64,000 nt of DNA, from assembly GCA_009746045.1 (NCBI GenBank), contig RPFO01000240.1, positions 814,042 to 878,041 of the forward strand, in the 5' to 3' direction. The DNA comes from Mesostigma viride (Eukaryota; Streptophyta; Mesostigmatophyceae; Mesostigmatales; Mesostigmataceae). A program made the translations under genes and the position numbers. How positions within the stretch are numbered: the stretch's first letter is position 1; each line of letters starts with the position of its first letter. Of this stretch, positions 10,601 through 19,931 are shown piece by piece. The notes beneath the pieces are model-generated. The model did no database searches, was not told the DNA's origin, and was given only the letters and a program-made list of their open reading frames with translations.

Positions 10601-13600
10601 TGATGGCGATGCTGGCGGCAGCACTGAGCCAAGGAAGAAGAAGGGCAAGAGAAAGCCAGCTCCCAAGACGAAAAGGCAGAGACGGGAGTATGCCAAGCAG
10701 TATAGCAAGGAGCGGCATTCACACGAGAAGTGGTGGGACCACGGGAAGTACGAATGGGCCCAACAGGTCACGGCGCCTGACGGTGGTAAGGTGATTCAGT
10801 GCATCCCGTGCTCTTTGGGGGGCAAGCCTTATCTCATGCGTTACAAGAAGCAAGCGATGGACCAGCACAGGCGGGCCAAGTCGCACAAGCATAAGGCAAA
10901 GGCCTACGCCGAGAGAAAAGCCAAGGAGGAGCGAGGCGGACCCAAGGTGCAGGACGTCTCGCTTACCACTGCCATGTTCGGCACAGCTGGCAGGGCGTTT
11001 CACGCAGCAACGCAGAGCGGAACGAGGAGCGTATGGTGAATGTTTTTACTGTGGCATACTCCACCCTGCTGCATGCGCGGCCCATGGTCGCGTTCGAGCA
11101 AACTGTGCAGGTGATCAAGTTCATGAACGAGAGGCCACGCGGGACGGGCAAGCTGCCTTTGCCCGAGAAGTACAACAACGACAATGCGGGCTGGATGTTC
11201 GCAGACTGCCTCAACAAGGTGCAGGTGGAGGACTTGCGTGAGGTGCTCAAGCGCTCCCCCTTCATGGGGATATCACTGGATGACAGCAGTGACATCTCCA
11301 AGAAGGAGCAGTGCTCCGTGATGGTGTACCCTGTTGAGGGTGGCCAGCGCACCACCCGCTACCTGGCCTTGCATGAGCTGCCTAACGGGAAGGCAGACGC
11401 AACCACCATCGCCACGGGCCTGCTGGAGAAGGCCAAGGAGGTCACCGGGTTTGACATCCCGACACTCGCGCGGAAGCTGACCGGCACCGCCTCTGACAGT
11501 GCGAACGTCATGCAGGGGGAAGACGCTGGGGCCATCAAGCTGTGCATCGACTGGTTTGCCCCGTTCGCCGTGCCTTCGTGGTGCCCAGCACACCGCAACA
11601 GCCTGGTGCACAAGGGCTCCCTTGACCATCCCATCGTGGAGTCCTTGCAGGAGCTGCTGTCAGCCATCGCTGGGGACATCCGCCGCAGTGCACTGCACAC
11701 GGGTGCCTTTAAGTTACACCAGCTCATCAACGAGCACGCCAAGGTGCTGAACATCAAGGCGGTGCACAACATCCGCTGGGTGTCCATCTGCGGTGCCCTG
11801 GAGCGCCTGGTCGAGGAGTACGATGCGCTGCTCAGCTTCTACTTGGAGCGCGTGGATACGGCAACCAAGGCGGACAAGAGGGCTGCAGTCACCTCCATCT
11901 ACGAGAAGCTGACCTCGGTGCAGATCATCCTGGCTGCCCATGGTCTGGTGGCGCTCTTCCAGCAGGTGGACCTGCTGTCCCTCACGTTCCAGAAGGACAG
12001 CTGCCACTTCGCTGATGTGGCCGGGCAGGTCGAGAAGACCACAGACATTATCGACAAGCTCTACCTCTCTGACAGTGCCACCTTTGGCCCGGCCTACCAA
12101 GCTGTGCTGGATGGCACTGGCCACGAGAAGGCTTGCGGTGATGAGGAGGATGTGCTTCCTCTCCCTTGGTGTGCAACAACCGCGGGGGAACGCTACAGGC
12201 AGGGGGAGGTGAAGGCGGTGGTGAAGCTGGAGAAATTTGACGAGGGGGAGGTGCAGCTGGTGGCAAGTAACACAGACACCACCTACCAGGTGACGTTCAA
12301 CACTCGCAGCCGCCCTACCAACGAGCGCATCAGCAACACCAGAGTGACACGCTCACGTCAAACAGTACAGCTATCCCTGCAGTCGGATGACCAGAAGCTG
12401 GGCCATGAGGTGGAGTCCATGCAGTCCAAGTTGGCAGCCGTGGCACAGACTCTCAAGGACGGGTTCAAGGAGCGCTTTCCTCCTGAGCCGTTCATGCAGG
12501 CATGGGACGTCTTCTTCCCGGAGTGGTGGCACCAGCAGGCGCGGAAGGGGGCGGACATCCTCAAGGCCATCCAGCCACTCCTCGAGCATTACTGCGAGAA
12601 GAAGACGTGCAAGCCACCGGGCGCCACCTAGCGGTTCACCATCCCACCACTCGTGGACAAGGCACAGCTGGCCCAACAGTACGGCGCCTTCAAGGCCGCC
12701 ATGGTACACTGGGGTCACAGCACCGACGCCAATGGCGTCATGGTGTTCACACCATGGCGCCAGTACTGGTGCCAGCTAGTGCAGGACGAGGACTGCATCG
12801 AGTCAATGTCGGAGTGGGTGACAATGGCCAGGATCATGATCTCCATGCCCGTCGGCTCAGTCCCCGACGAGATAGTCTTCAACAGCATGAACCACATCAA
12901 GAACAAGCGTCGGGCATCATTCAAGGAGACGCACCTGGACGCCTGCCTGCGGACCCACGTGGGCCGCGTATCGCTCTCCGAGTTCGGCAAACGTGACGGC
13001 TTCCGGCGGGCATACCGCATGTGGCTTGACGCAGCTGGCCCCCGCCAGATGGGCGGTGGCACGGGCAACAAGTGGACAGTCGCGCGCAGAGCGCAGAGCG
13101 CAGGGCCAAGCTCGGACAAAACTGTGCCAGTAGTGCCTGTTGATAGCAGCGAGGAGGATGTCATGGTTGTTTAATGGCCTCGTGCTATGCACACTGGCCT
13201 AGCTGTGAATGACGCTAGTTATTGTTTTATGCTGTCGTCAACAACCACCTTGTGATATTGTGTTTTATCCACGTGCATTACATGCGTGTGTGAGCGACCT
13301 TAAGCAGATGATTAAGTTTATTATTAGGTAATAAAGCTTCCCCCGCCCCCCCCCCCCCTCCTCCTCCCCCAAGGTTTGACGAATTGCCAAGGCAAATAGT
13401 CAACCAGTTTGACGAATTGCCGAGGCAAATAGTCAACCATTTGACGAAGTGCCGAGGCAAATAGTCAACCATTTGACGAATGCCAAAACCCCTTAGTAAA
13501 AGCACTGTAGTTGATTCAAAGCACGCGTCCCTATGGACACTCGCTCCTTTCACTTAACCCAGATTTCTGCCACCTTCCTTTCCAACCTTTGTCACCTTAA

Positions 13601-14758
13601 GAAATTAAAATATTGGTCGTCAACACTGCCCCTGCTTTTGGAAAATAACAAGGCCACCATTTGCTGTTTTCCACGTGTTTTTGCCATTAGTTGCATATAA
13701 TGTTTTCCATTTGTTTGTGCCATTAGTTGCACAGAGTGGTTTCAATGCTTGCTCAACATGGCGGCGCTAATAAAAAACTAAGCCAGAATCACAGGAGTCC
13801 TCCAGATAAATTTCATGTGCTACTTTTTCTGTGCAGGTAGGAATCAAATCTTTTAAATGCCTTCTATCAGTGGATTACCCCACCCACTACACATGCAAAC
13901 TTTGGCACACCTAGCCCTCATACGATTTCGATTTGCGTGCTGCCCTCTTACATATTATACCACGTGGCTGTGGCCTCAATTTTTTGTTGTTCGTCTCTAC
14001 TTTGATTGCTAACCTGACAGCCATCCGGATTTGACTGGCAGAAGACGGTGGAGGACTGGGAGGACTTTCGCCGCTGGGTGTTCCTGCCCGGTGGTTATGG
14101 CATGAAACCCTCTGAGTCCTGGGAGGCTTGGTGGGAGTCGCAGCAAGACCACATGTGGTTCACGGGCCTCAAGGGCCGCGCAGTCGAGTTCCTGATCGCG
14201 CTTCGCTGGTTCTTCTTCCACTATGGCATCAGCTACTCGCTCTCATGGAACCGCACGCAAGGCAGCATTCGCGTGTACATCATCTCGTGGATTGCCATCG
14301 GAGTCATCATCGGCGTGCTAATTTTAAACCGGATCATGGCGAACATGATGGGTGTACGCTTCCGCCCGCTGTACCGCGTCCTCAAGTTTCTTTTCTTCAT
14401 CTCGGGTCTTGGCGCCCTTGTTGCCCTGCTCATCACTAACCAGATCCGGTGGGGGGACATCGGGAGCGTGGTTTTCTCTTTCATCACCACCACATGGGGG
14501 GGTATCCAACTGGGCATCATCTTGCGGCCGATACTGGAACATGTCTGCCCGCCCGCGTGGAGCTTCACGGTGGAGCTCGCCCGTTATTTCGACCTCGGCA
14601 TGGGCGTTGCGCTGTTTGTTCCGATCACCATCCTGGCATGGTTCCCATTCGTAAGCGAGTTCCAGACACGTGCGCTCTTCAACCAGGCCTTCAGCCGGGG
14701 CTTGGAAGTATCGAAGCTGCTCACAGGACGAAGGCGGCCAAAGGACAAGAAGGCTTGA
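1609..14758 (+). CDS. Callose (1,3-beta-glucan) synthase, GT48, 5' part missing
   Basis: It polymerises UDP-glucose into 1,3-beta-glucan at the plasma membrane (GT48 family). Visible exons are 1609-1693, 2752-2918, 5764-5890, 6215-7897, 8535-9458 and 14021-14758. All junctions are GT-AG and phases agree, giving about 1240 residues against roughly 1900-2000 for plant callose synthases, so the N-terminal third lies upstream or was not recognised. Diagnostic peptides in order: VQWPVFLLAG, RRLMFFVNSVFMDMP, LSILTPYYNE, GVSTIYYLQTVFPDDWDNFL, GEGKPENQNHAIIFTRG, REHVFTGSISSV, VRMHYGHPDIFDR, VTRGGVSKAS, INLSEDIYGGYN, KGRDVGLNQI, NGEQILSRDV and the C-terminal WFPFVSEFQTRALFNQAFSR. About ten hydrophobic segments follow the catalytic part. 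The plant-like C-terminus argues for the green lineage. The last intron carries a hAT transposon. Stop is TGA. Confidence 0.93.
1694..2751. other. Callose synthase intron with repeated donor-like motifs
   Basis: 1058-bp intron. The exon end plus donor (TTGCTAGCGGGCCAGGTGAGG) recurs in degenerate form near 1771-1793 and 1850-1868. No coding sequence is seen inside, and the exons on both sides join in frame. Confidence 0.6.
2752..2918 (+). CDS. Callose synthase exon
   Basis: It encodes FQRGMDLASKHSYRP through YMKAALLEVFECTFNLLDAV. This corresponds to the plant IALDMA ... AVxECYESFKxIL region. The donor GTGAGT is at 2919. Two bases are left over, which pair with the one leading base of the next exon. 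Confidence 0.8.
3295..3720. mobile_element. MITE-like inverted-repeat element in callose synthase intron
   Basis: The left arm (about 3295-3335) and right arm (about 3685-3720) are inverted copies. Both carry ACTACCGTAGTGGTCAAGAT followed by CACT and, further in, AACTACTTTG; the left arm has a small insertion between the two blocks. Inside lies a direct repeat around 3370-3420 and 3635-3680 sharing TTTGCGACC and AAATGAAGGC. There is no coding capacity in about 425 bp. I could not find a clear target duplication, so the superfamily is open. Confidence 0.65.
4556..4587. repeat. 12-bp perfect hairpin
   Basis: GCATGCGTGAAT at 4556-4567 and its exact inverse ATTCACGCATGC at 4576-4587 are separated by 8 bases, within the 2845-bp intron 2919-5763. 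Confidence 0.6.
5764..5890 (+). CDS. Callose synthase exon
   Basis: It encodes YVRAIRDTISNSATKWNKMV through LQSKLVAFVANL, matching the plant region VxxSISxxTFLxxFxMxxLPxLxxKFVELV. Phase fits on both sides. The donor is GTGTGT at 5891. Confidence 0.8.
5891..6214. repeat. Poly-G-rich callose synthase intron
   Basis: 324-bp intron. Roughly 5901-6020 is almost pure G on the + strand, with the longest run near 5981-6004. Apparent ORFs here are low-complexity artefacts. Confidence 0.75.
6215..7897 (+). CDS. Callose synthase main catalytic exon
   Basis: 561 codons, phase 0 at both ends. Residues about 120-265 of the exon hold the MFFVNSVFMDMP / LTPYYNE / IYYLQTVFPDDWDNF block. Residues about 345-560 hold KFLYVVTAQIYG, LRVAYIDEV, LPGPPKLGEGKPENQNHAII, YLEECFKVRNLMEEF and REHVFTGSISSV. 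Between them, about nucleotides 7030-7270, lies an Ala/Gly/Pro-rich insertion with no counterpart that I know in plant enzymes. The start after acceptor CAG at 6212-6214 is the best fit; the upstream continuation in the same frame lacks family similarity. Confidence 0.92.
8535..9458 (+). CDS. Callose synthase exon, end of catalytic domain and first C-terminal membrane segments
   Basis: 308 codons, phase 0. It opens with ETSFVTIGQR and contains VRMHYGHPDIFDR, GGVSKAS, SEDIYGGYN, THHEYIQCGKGRDVGLNQI and NGEQILSRDV. About five hydrophobic segments follow, starting near GFFIANMLTVLGMYAYLY. It ends with FIFN before donor GTGAGT. The next exon begins PSGFDWQKTV, exactly as in plant homologues. Confidence 0.93.
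9827..9885. repeat. 5' subterminal repeats of the hAT element
   Basis: It contains the palindrome GACGAATTCGTC and further TTGACGAATT / ATTCGTCAAC copies. Such clustered subterminal motifs are typical transposase-binding sites in hAT elements; that role is inferred. Confidence 0.7.
10263..11039 (+). CDS. hAT element ORF1, BED/TTF-type zinc-finger N-terminal part
   Basis: 258 residues. An acidic Ser-rich segment (about residues 55-105) is followed by a basic nuclear-localisation-like patch (KKKGKRKPAPKTKRQRR). A zinc-binding pattern follows, C-x2-C (IQCIPC) with a downstream H-x5-H (DQHRRAKSHKH), like the finger ahead of ZNF862/KIAA0543-type hAT transposases. The frame ends at 11037-11039, just inside the start of the transposase ORF. 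The transposase frame is open back to at least 10970, so a single-base shift or a tiny intron probably splits one ancestral protein. Confidence 0.75.
   Translation: MSKKNGLAGFKTSTLDALFKKQAGKAVPEATENVVDLGRSLDGKEGRQGRDKRKRVELDEGKGSNAQEEEDSGQETSSSESGPSDSDSISGEEESGEEESGEEGGKTARSKADDGDAGGSTEPRKKKGKRKPAPKTKRQRREYAKQYSKERHSHEKWWDHGKYEWAQQVTAPDGGKVIQCIPCSLGGKPYLMRYKKQAMDQHRRAKSHKHKAKAYAERKAKEERGGPKVQDVSLTTAMFGTAGRAFHAATQSGTRSVW
11033..13174 (+). CDS. hAT-family transposase (ZNF862-like), interrupted by one in-frame TAG
   Basis: It catalyses excision and insertion of the surrounding element through an RNase H-like fold. Conserved positions seen: first acidic site in GISLDDSSDISKKEQ, second in TASDSANVMQGEDAG, the C-x2-H motif of hAT transposases in WCPAHRNSLVHK, and the W...E block in NIRWVSICGALERLVEEYD. 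The frame runs to a TAG at 12629-12631 and continues open in the same frame to 13174 (RFTIPPLVDKAQLAQQY ...). The last 180 or so codons therefore belong to the same protein. The TAG may be a recent mutation, or the tail may be dispensable. Confidence 0.82.
13374..13486. repeat. 3' subterminal repeats of the hAT element
   Basis: Four head-to-tail copies of a roughly 32-bp unit beginning TTGACGAATTGCC and continuing GAGGCAAATAGTCAACCA, the last copy degenerate. They share the TTGACGAAT core with the 5' end. Confidence 0.8.
14021..14758 (+). CDS. Callose synthase last exon
   Basis: 245 codons and a TGA stop. It begins PSGFDWQKTVEDWEDFRRW, contains SWEAWWESQQDH, then about five membrane segments, and ends with WFPFVSEFQTRALFNQAFSR and a basic tail (GRRRPKDKKA), the hallmark end of plant callose synthases. 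The acceptor is CTGACAG at 14020. Confidence 0.93.
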   Translation, partial: PSGFDWQKTVEDWEDFRRWVFLPGGYGMKPSESWEAWWESQQDHMWFTGLKGRAVEFLIALRWFFFHYGISYSLSWNRTQGSIRVYIISWIAIGVIIGVLILNRIMANMMGVRFRPLYRVLKFLFFISGLGALVALLITNQIRWGDIGSVVFSFITTTWGGIQLGIILRPILEHVCPPAWSFTVELARYFDLGMGVALFVPITILAWFPFVSEFQTRALFNQAFSRGLEVSKLLTGRRRPKDKKA

Positions 14759-16664
14759 GGCTTTGCCTGAAGAGATAATGAGGCCCGTTTTTTCCAAGAA
14801 TGCAAAGAGAAGTCCCGCTCTTTGTTTTGTGGGCTTAATATCTTTGCATGGAAACAGACCTGCCCCATTCCATGTGTTTTGAAGGGCTTTGCAAGGGACT
14901 TCTGCGCGGGGGGGATGGACATTGGTTGTGACATCGTGGTTCCAAGATGCACCACCGTCCTGTCGTGCTAGCGCTGAGTAAGCTAGTGGCCAAGAATTCA
15001 CAGCCCTGGAGGAGGCAGCCAGCCATGGCTGGCATGGCACTGTGTTATTGGTCCGCTGGCTATCAACGCCTGGAGGTCCATGGTATGAACATGTCTTGGC
15101 TTCCTGGGTGACTATTTTTTCCGTTCTTTGAGGGAGAGTAGAGGAATGCGTCGCTGAGGAAGCCACCTGCCTTTGCTAGGCGTACAAGTTGAAAAGGGAA
15201 GAGATGAGGTGTTTCGAAGTGTTGACAACGTGTGGTGGTGGTGGTGGTGCACAACCAGGGCATGTTCATCCTCTGAGGCTTAGCTTTGTGCAGCTGATAT
15301 GTGATCCTCGTCTACAAAAAGCTGACAGTGCTCTGAAGAAAGCTGAGAAAACTTTCCCATGAGTCTTGGTATGGGCGCAGGGGACAGCAACCTCGAGATA
15401 GTTTGCCTCCTTTATTTCTAGTTCGTCGGGCGATTGTCTTATTGTCTCACGAACATGTGCCCTGCCATCATTATTGTTGATCATTTCGTGATGTGTTCTC
15501 TCCAGTGGAGAGTGTTGCAACAGAAGCGCCACTTCTAGCGGCATTTGTGCGAGTTGCTTTTGCTACCTGCAACTAGGTTTAGTGACTGTCAGAAATACCC
15601 AACATTGTGTGACAAACTATGGGCAATTTTGTGAAGGAAGCTTGCCACATCCTTACGTGAATTGTGGCAGTTTACCAATTTCATGCCCTTAGTAGCCAGT
15701 CTTATACTCTAGTCGACAGTGTCACATGAGAAACGCCGCTGTCAGCGCCTTTTATACGTGGCCTACTTTTGCTCTGATTAGGCATAGTGACAAAGAGTCG
15801 ATTACGAGCTTTCTGGCGCTTTTTTCAGATTTTAGTTTGATGCAGTGTACAGTGAGATATCAAGTGCGGACTGCACAGTGCATCAAATGTGAGATACGCT
15901 GTGTTTTCATTAAGTGCCGCACCTGGTTGTATATGGTGCTGGCAGTCAATACTTGTGACGGGATTATCTCTACCTGGAACCCTGAATTGTATTGAGTGTC
16001 TGCTTGTATTGTGCCTAGTGCAACATTTGTTGCAAGCCACTCATTCGTAATGTGAGTGACTCAGCGCAATCACTACGGATTTGTTTTCTACTGGTTGGCT
16101 GGATGTTTTATTTTCTCGATTCCTTGTTTCTCAATAAAAATCTGGTCGTGGTTCTCTGAACATAGTTTCTTTATAGTGAGATGGAAGGGTAGCCGCTATA
16201 GCTAGGTTATTGGGTTCACGTGACACACCTTTTGAGGCCGGTGCGGCCTGATCCGGATCAGTCGTGGCCAACACTTTGGCCAGTTTTTCTTGGCCAGGTG
16301 GCAGGAGCTACGTTGAGATATAAACCTGCCACTGTCTAGTTTTCTTGGCTCATGGCGTAGTGATTAACTAGATCTAGATTCTTTCTCTCACGCAATATGT
16401 GACCTAATAGCCCCGGCAGCCTTACGTAAGCTGCCGGCAATTAGAACGCCACATTGCGTCATTTGTTCAGACGCAACATTTGCGTGGCGAAAAAATGCCG
16501 TCCGGGCCAAGGCCGCATGACACGCAAAAAAGGACAAAAACAAACCCACCTAGCTAAGGTCGGCCTCTTTTCTTTTCACGAGGGCGGCGACAGCAAGCCA
16601 GGGGGAACGAACCTCTGGTTTGACGAACCTGTACTGTCGGAGCCAATTTTGGCCCTGAGCAGCA
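14759..16664. other. 3' flank of callose synthase and intergenic DNA
   Basis: No gene seen. A canonical AATAAA at 16133-16138 is the first clear polyadenylation signal I find downstream of the stop, which would imply a 3' UTR of about 1.4 kb. The part after 16200 is the upstream flank of the retroelement and includes the palindrome GATCCGGATC near 16251. Confidence 0.4.
16133..16138 (+). terminator. Putative polyadenylation signal AATAAA
   Basis: AATAAA in an AT-rich context downstream of the callose synthase stop. Assignment to that gene is by position only. Confidence 0.35.
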
Positions 16665-17720
16665 ATGCCTAAGGGGCGCAAGGCTACAGCAGGGCAGGCA
16701 GCGCGCGGGGAGGTCGGGACGCCCACACCACGGGCTGCTGCCGCCAGTCACGCGCCAGTCGCCTTCAGCGCCAAAAAGAAGCAGCTCGCCACTCTACTCG
16801 CCAAGTGCATCAGCCCCGCAGAGGCGGTGGGGGCAGTCGAGCAGGTCTTCGGTGCCGAGGACTGGGTGACGGACGCCAGCTCGTGGAGCTCGAGCCAACT
16901 GAAGTCTGTCGTGCAGTTGCTGGCCGATCACGTTGATGTTGCCGACGTGTTGGACGCACGTGACCCAAACGGAACGTTGGTGGCAAAACTGCTGGCCGTG
17001 GCAGATCTCGCGGCGGACGAGGAGGAGGATCAGGCGCTGCCACCAACGACACCTGCGCAGCAAAAAATGGCCAAGCCGAAAGGCGCGGCCAAGGTTTCGG
17101 CAGGTGGGGGGGCTGTCGGAAAGGAAATGAGGGCGAGGTTGGCGACATTCGTTGGGGCACCTCCGGAAACCGAAAATCAGGACGACGAGGAGGACGAGGA
17201 GGGGGAGGTCGCAGCCGAGAAATTCATGCAAGGTTTGAAGGCAGCGCTGGGAGGAATGGAGGGGGCGGGAAGCCACTTCAAGGCCTCGAAAGGGGTGGCG
17301 CTGCCAAGCCGAGCCAAGAGCGTGAAATATCGGATTTCGGAGCGGGTGCTGCCGGGGGTGTTGGAGGACGCCAGCGACAATGGGATGGGAATCCGGTCGT
17401 GGGTCATGACAGTCAAGCCTGGAAATCGGCGGAACATGGAGAACAGGAAAATTGTCATGAACATTGCATTGGCCATGGACACCCTTCTCAAGGAGCTGGG
17501 CTCGGCAGCCGGGGAGCTTGTGGGCATGGAGTACCTAATGAGGGTGGTGGCGGCCTTGCTGCAGGTGGAGGGGCAAGGAGGGGGGGGGTGGAAGGTGGCC
17601 AGCCACCTCCTGCCATTGGGGGAGGAGGCTGCACTGTCAGCCACCCCGGCTGTCAAGGCAGCTCTCCAAACTGCGATCGTCTTGGACAAGCTCAGCAAGG
17701 CTCAACAAGTAGGGAAATAG
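16665..17720 (+). CDS. gag-like ORF of unclassified retroelement
   Basis: 351 residues with no recognised domain. The N-terminus is basic. A middle region around residues 45-110 (ISPAEAVGAVEQVFG ... LADHVDVADVLDARD) looks folded, then an acidic linker (ENQDDEEDEEGE), then the conserved C-terminal block SHFKASKGVALP to KAALQTAI that is also found at 348-756. The position 5' of an RT ORF and the existence of a second genomic copy suggest a gag role. There is no CCHC knuckle. Confidence 0.6.
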   Translation: MPKGRKATAGQAARGEVGTPTPRAAAASHAPVAFSAKKKQLATLLAKCISPAEAVGAVEQVFGAEDWVTDASSWSSSQLKSVVQLLADHVDVADVLDARDPNGTLVAKLLAVADLAADEEEDQALPPTTPAQQKMAKPKGAAKVSAGGGAVGKEMRARLATFVGAPPETENQDDEEDEEGEVAAEKFMQGLKAALGGMEGAGSHFKASKGVALPSRAKSVKYRISERVLPGVLEDASDNGMGIRSWVMTVKPGNRRNMENRKIVMNIALAMDTLLKELGSAAGELVGMEYLMRVVAALLQVEGQGGGGWKVASHLLPLGEEAALSATPAVKAALQTAIVLDKLSKAQQVGK

Positions 17721-17870
17721 AATCCCAGCGGGACCGCTCCCTTTTCCCGCTGCCATACCCACTTAGGCCAGCGTACATCGCGTGGGGCAGGGTGAGATCG
17801 GCACGCCGGCGACAGCGTGCCACGCGCCGCCACCGCGAGTACACACTGCAATGCAAGGTAGTGCGTTGGC

Positions 17871-19798
17871 TTAAGGGGACTCGGCGCGGCGAATATTTTC
17901 CGCGCCAAAAAAATTCCGCGGTACCCTCCGTACCGTGAAAAGTGGGTGCACGGTGCGCGCACCCCTTGCGGAAGTGGCCATGGCGACTGCTTTTAGACGA
18001 AACGTGACAAATCTGGCAGGCGGAAAGCAGAAAAAATGCTCGATTGTTGGAGAAAATTAGTTACTGATTCTAATTTATGGTGGGATGGTTGCGATCTATA
18101 ATGTCGCGGGCTTTTTTTCTTTGCCATCGGCAGGGGGCCGGGGGTCCGGCCTGAATTTCTGTCGGGATGAATAAAGTATAATGGATGCCTGCCGGTGTGA
18201 TTGTCGATTGTTGCCAGTTTTGATGGTCGTAAGGAAAGCTAGTTTAATGACGTTTCTAAAGCTGTAAAAAATTCCCGCTGTTATCTTTACCTTTCCCGTC
18301 ATTTTGCGGTAAGATAACATTAGGCCTGCGCGATGCGCGCCCAACCTCTCCATGAAAGGGTGGCCTTTCATGTGCGCCTGGGCACGAATAGATGCCCGTT
18401 ATGGTACGTTCTTGTATTAAATGTCTTAATCTAGCGTTTTCCTGCTTTCTTAGCTTGTTGAGCGTAAGCTTTTTGCCTTCTTTCCGGCCAGATGCTGCCA
18501 GGAAGTTGCGGGTCCTGGCGCTGCATCGCTGGATTCCTGGATGTCTTTTAGCAAGTTCGTCTGTGACGCGGCTGGCTTGCTGCAGCACGTGGCCCACAAC
18601 CTGTCGGGAAGGTGTAATGCTTTTATTTCCATGCCTCTCTGAAATTTCTTTTGCTTTATAGACAGTTGTGTTCGAGGAAATTCACGCGGTCTTCCTAAGC
18701 AGCGGCATCATTCCCCCAGACACTGACGAGCTGGCACCTGTCTCCTAAAGAAAGTGGCTCGTGCTTGTTAGAAAGGAGGCAGTGTGCATTTTGCGGGACA
18801 CAATGCTTTGGTGGCACATGCGTCAGGTAGGTTGTTCCAATGGTCTCTTCACCTTTCCCACTGAGTAAATGATAGCCTTTGTCATGCTAACCAGAGCAGC
18901 TAGCCACAGGTTGGCTGGATAAAAAGTCAGCTTATTTTCTCTTTATATACTGCGTGTGTGGTCCTCCACGTGTCCGGCTTGTTGGGCATTTTGGAAGAGG
19001 GTTTTTAATGTGTTGTTGGGTGGAACAACTTGGTTGTTGGCACAAAATCACACATTATTAGCCTGAGATAGGCATTACATATGCTGCTCAGGCGTGTCGT
19101 CCTACCAGCCTTGTTGTTAAGGGTTGACTCACAAGGCTGGCTGTGCCGATTGAGGGGGGGGGCGTATGACGCTCCGGACATCCTCCCCACACTCCGTGAT
19201 CAAAGTGGGCATGTTTTTGGGTGTCTAGGGTAGCAAAACAGATGTGATTTTGGCTCAGCACTAGCTCAATTCTCTTTTAGCGTCTACCCAGGTGGCATCA
19301 CAGAAAAATCAAAAACTTGAGCTACGCTTGTCAGAATGAGCTCAAACTTTGGGGTTGTGTTTCCCCCACTCAGTGGAATTTCGCATGTATGGATGTCCCC
19401 ATTCGATGTGTTGATGATTTGATTTATTTTTTTTGGCTCAAAAAAGTACCCATTTTGCAGGGAAATTCATAACTCAAACAAATGTGATTATTTTGACCAT
19501 GTGAATAGCCCAGATTTTTTAGAAGTGGGGGAACTTTGCAGGAATGTATATGGGCAGGTCATTTGGATAAGTGGTTTGTCTTCTTGGGCAAAGTATCTCA
19601 TAAATAGCGTCTTTTTCTATTTTTAGCTCGCCACCGGTGCGTGGTTGGGGGTAGTACCCCCAACAACTTAGTGGTGGCATGAATGTCCAAACATCATATT
19701 TATGGTACTCAATCATCACTAGATGGTTCCCAAGTGCATTGGAACTGATACTCATTAAAGTCAGTTTTTCAGGCTTTTGGGCGTGCGAGTCCCCTTAA
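17871..19798. mobile_element. TTAA-flanked non-autonomous DNA element, splits the retroelement
   Basis: TTAAGGGGACTCG at 17871-17883 is inverted at 19786-19798 (CGAGTCCCCTTAA). TTAA at each outer edge reads as a 4-bp target duplication, the piggyBac-type target. The inverted repeat is short (9 bp plus TTAA). The interior of 1.9 kb has no transposase. A weak pair of exon-like stretches (18480-18606 and about 18663-18728, ending in TVVFEEIHAVFLSSGIIPPD and a TAA) is open, but the phases do not join well. It lies between the gag-like and RT ORFs of the surrounding retroelement. Confidence 0.6.
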
Positions 19799-19931
19799 TT
19801 GGCTGTGGGGGGGGGGGCAAGACCCTCCTCCTAACCCTAGAGGGGCGTGCTCTAAGGGGAGGGAGGAGGCCCTTGCGAGGGTCAAGAGGCAGTGAGGCAC
19901 TGCACCTGGCACAGTCGCCGCGTAGGGGGCG

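Larger units (their letters stand above)
9809..13507 (+). mobile_element. Complete hAT-superfamily DNA transposon
   Basis: The terminal inverted repeats are CAGTGCTTTCACTAA at 9809-9823 and TTAGTAAAAGCACTG at 13493-13507, 14 of 15 matching. The flanking 8-bp duplication is CAGTTGAT (9801-9808) against TAGTTGAT (13508-13515), one mismatch; 8 bp is the hAT length. Subterminal TTGACGAATT motifs occur in several copies at both ends. The cargo is a zinc-finger ORF and a ZNF862-like transposase. The element sits in the last callose synthase intron, same orientation, and does not touch the exons. Confidence 0.93.

Noticed and set aside
18480-18728. Two-exon mini-gene inside the TTAA element
   Set aside because: Splice sites exist but the frames that look protein-like do not join in phase, and nothing is recognised. 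Kept only as a remark in the element entry.
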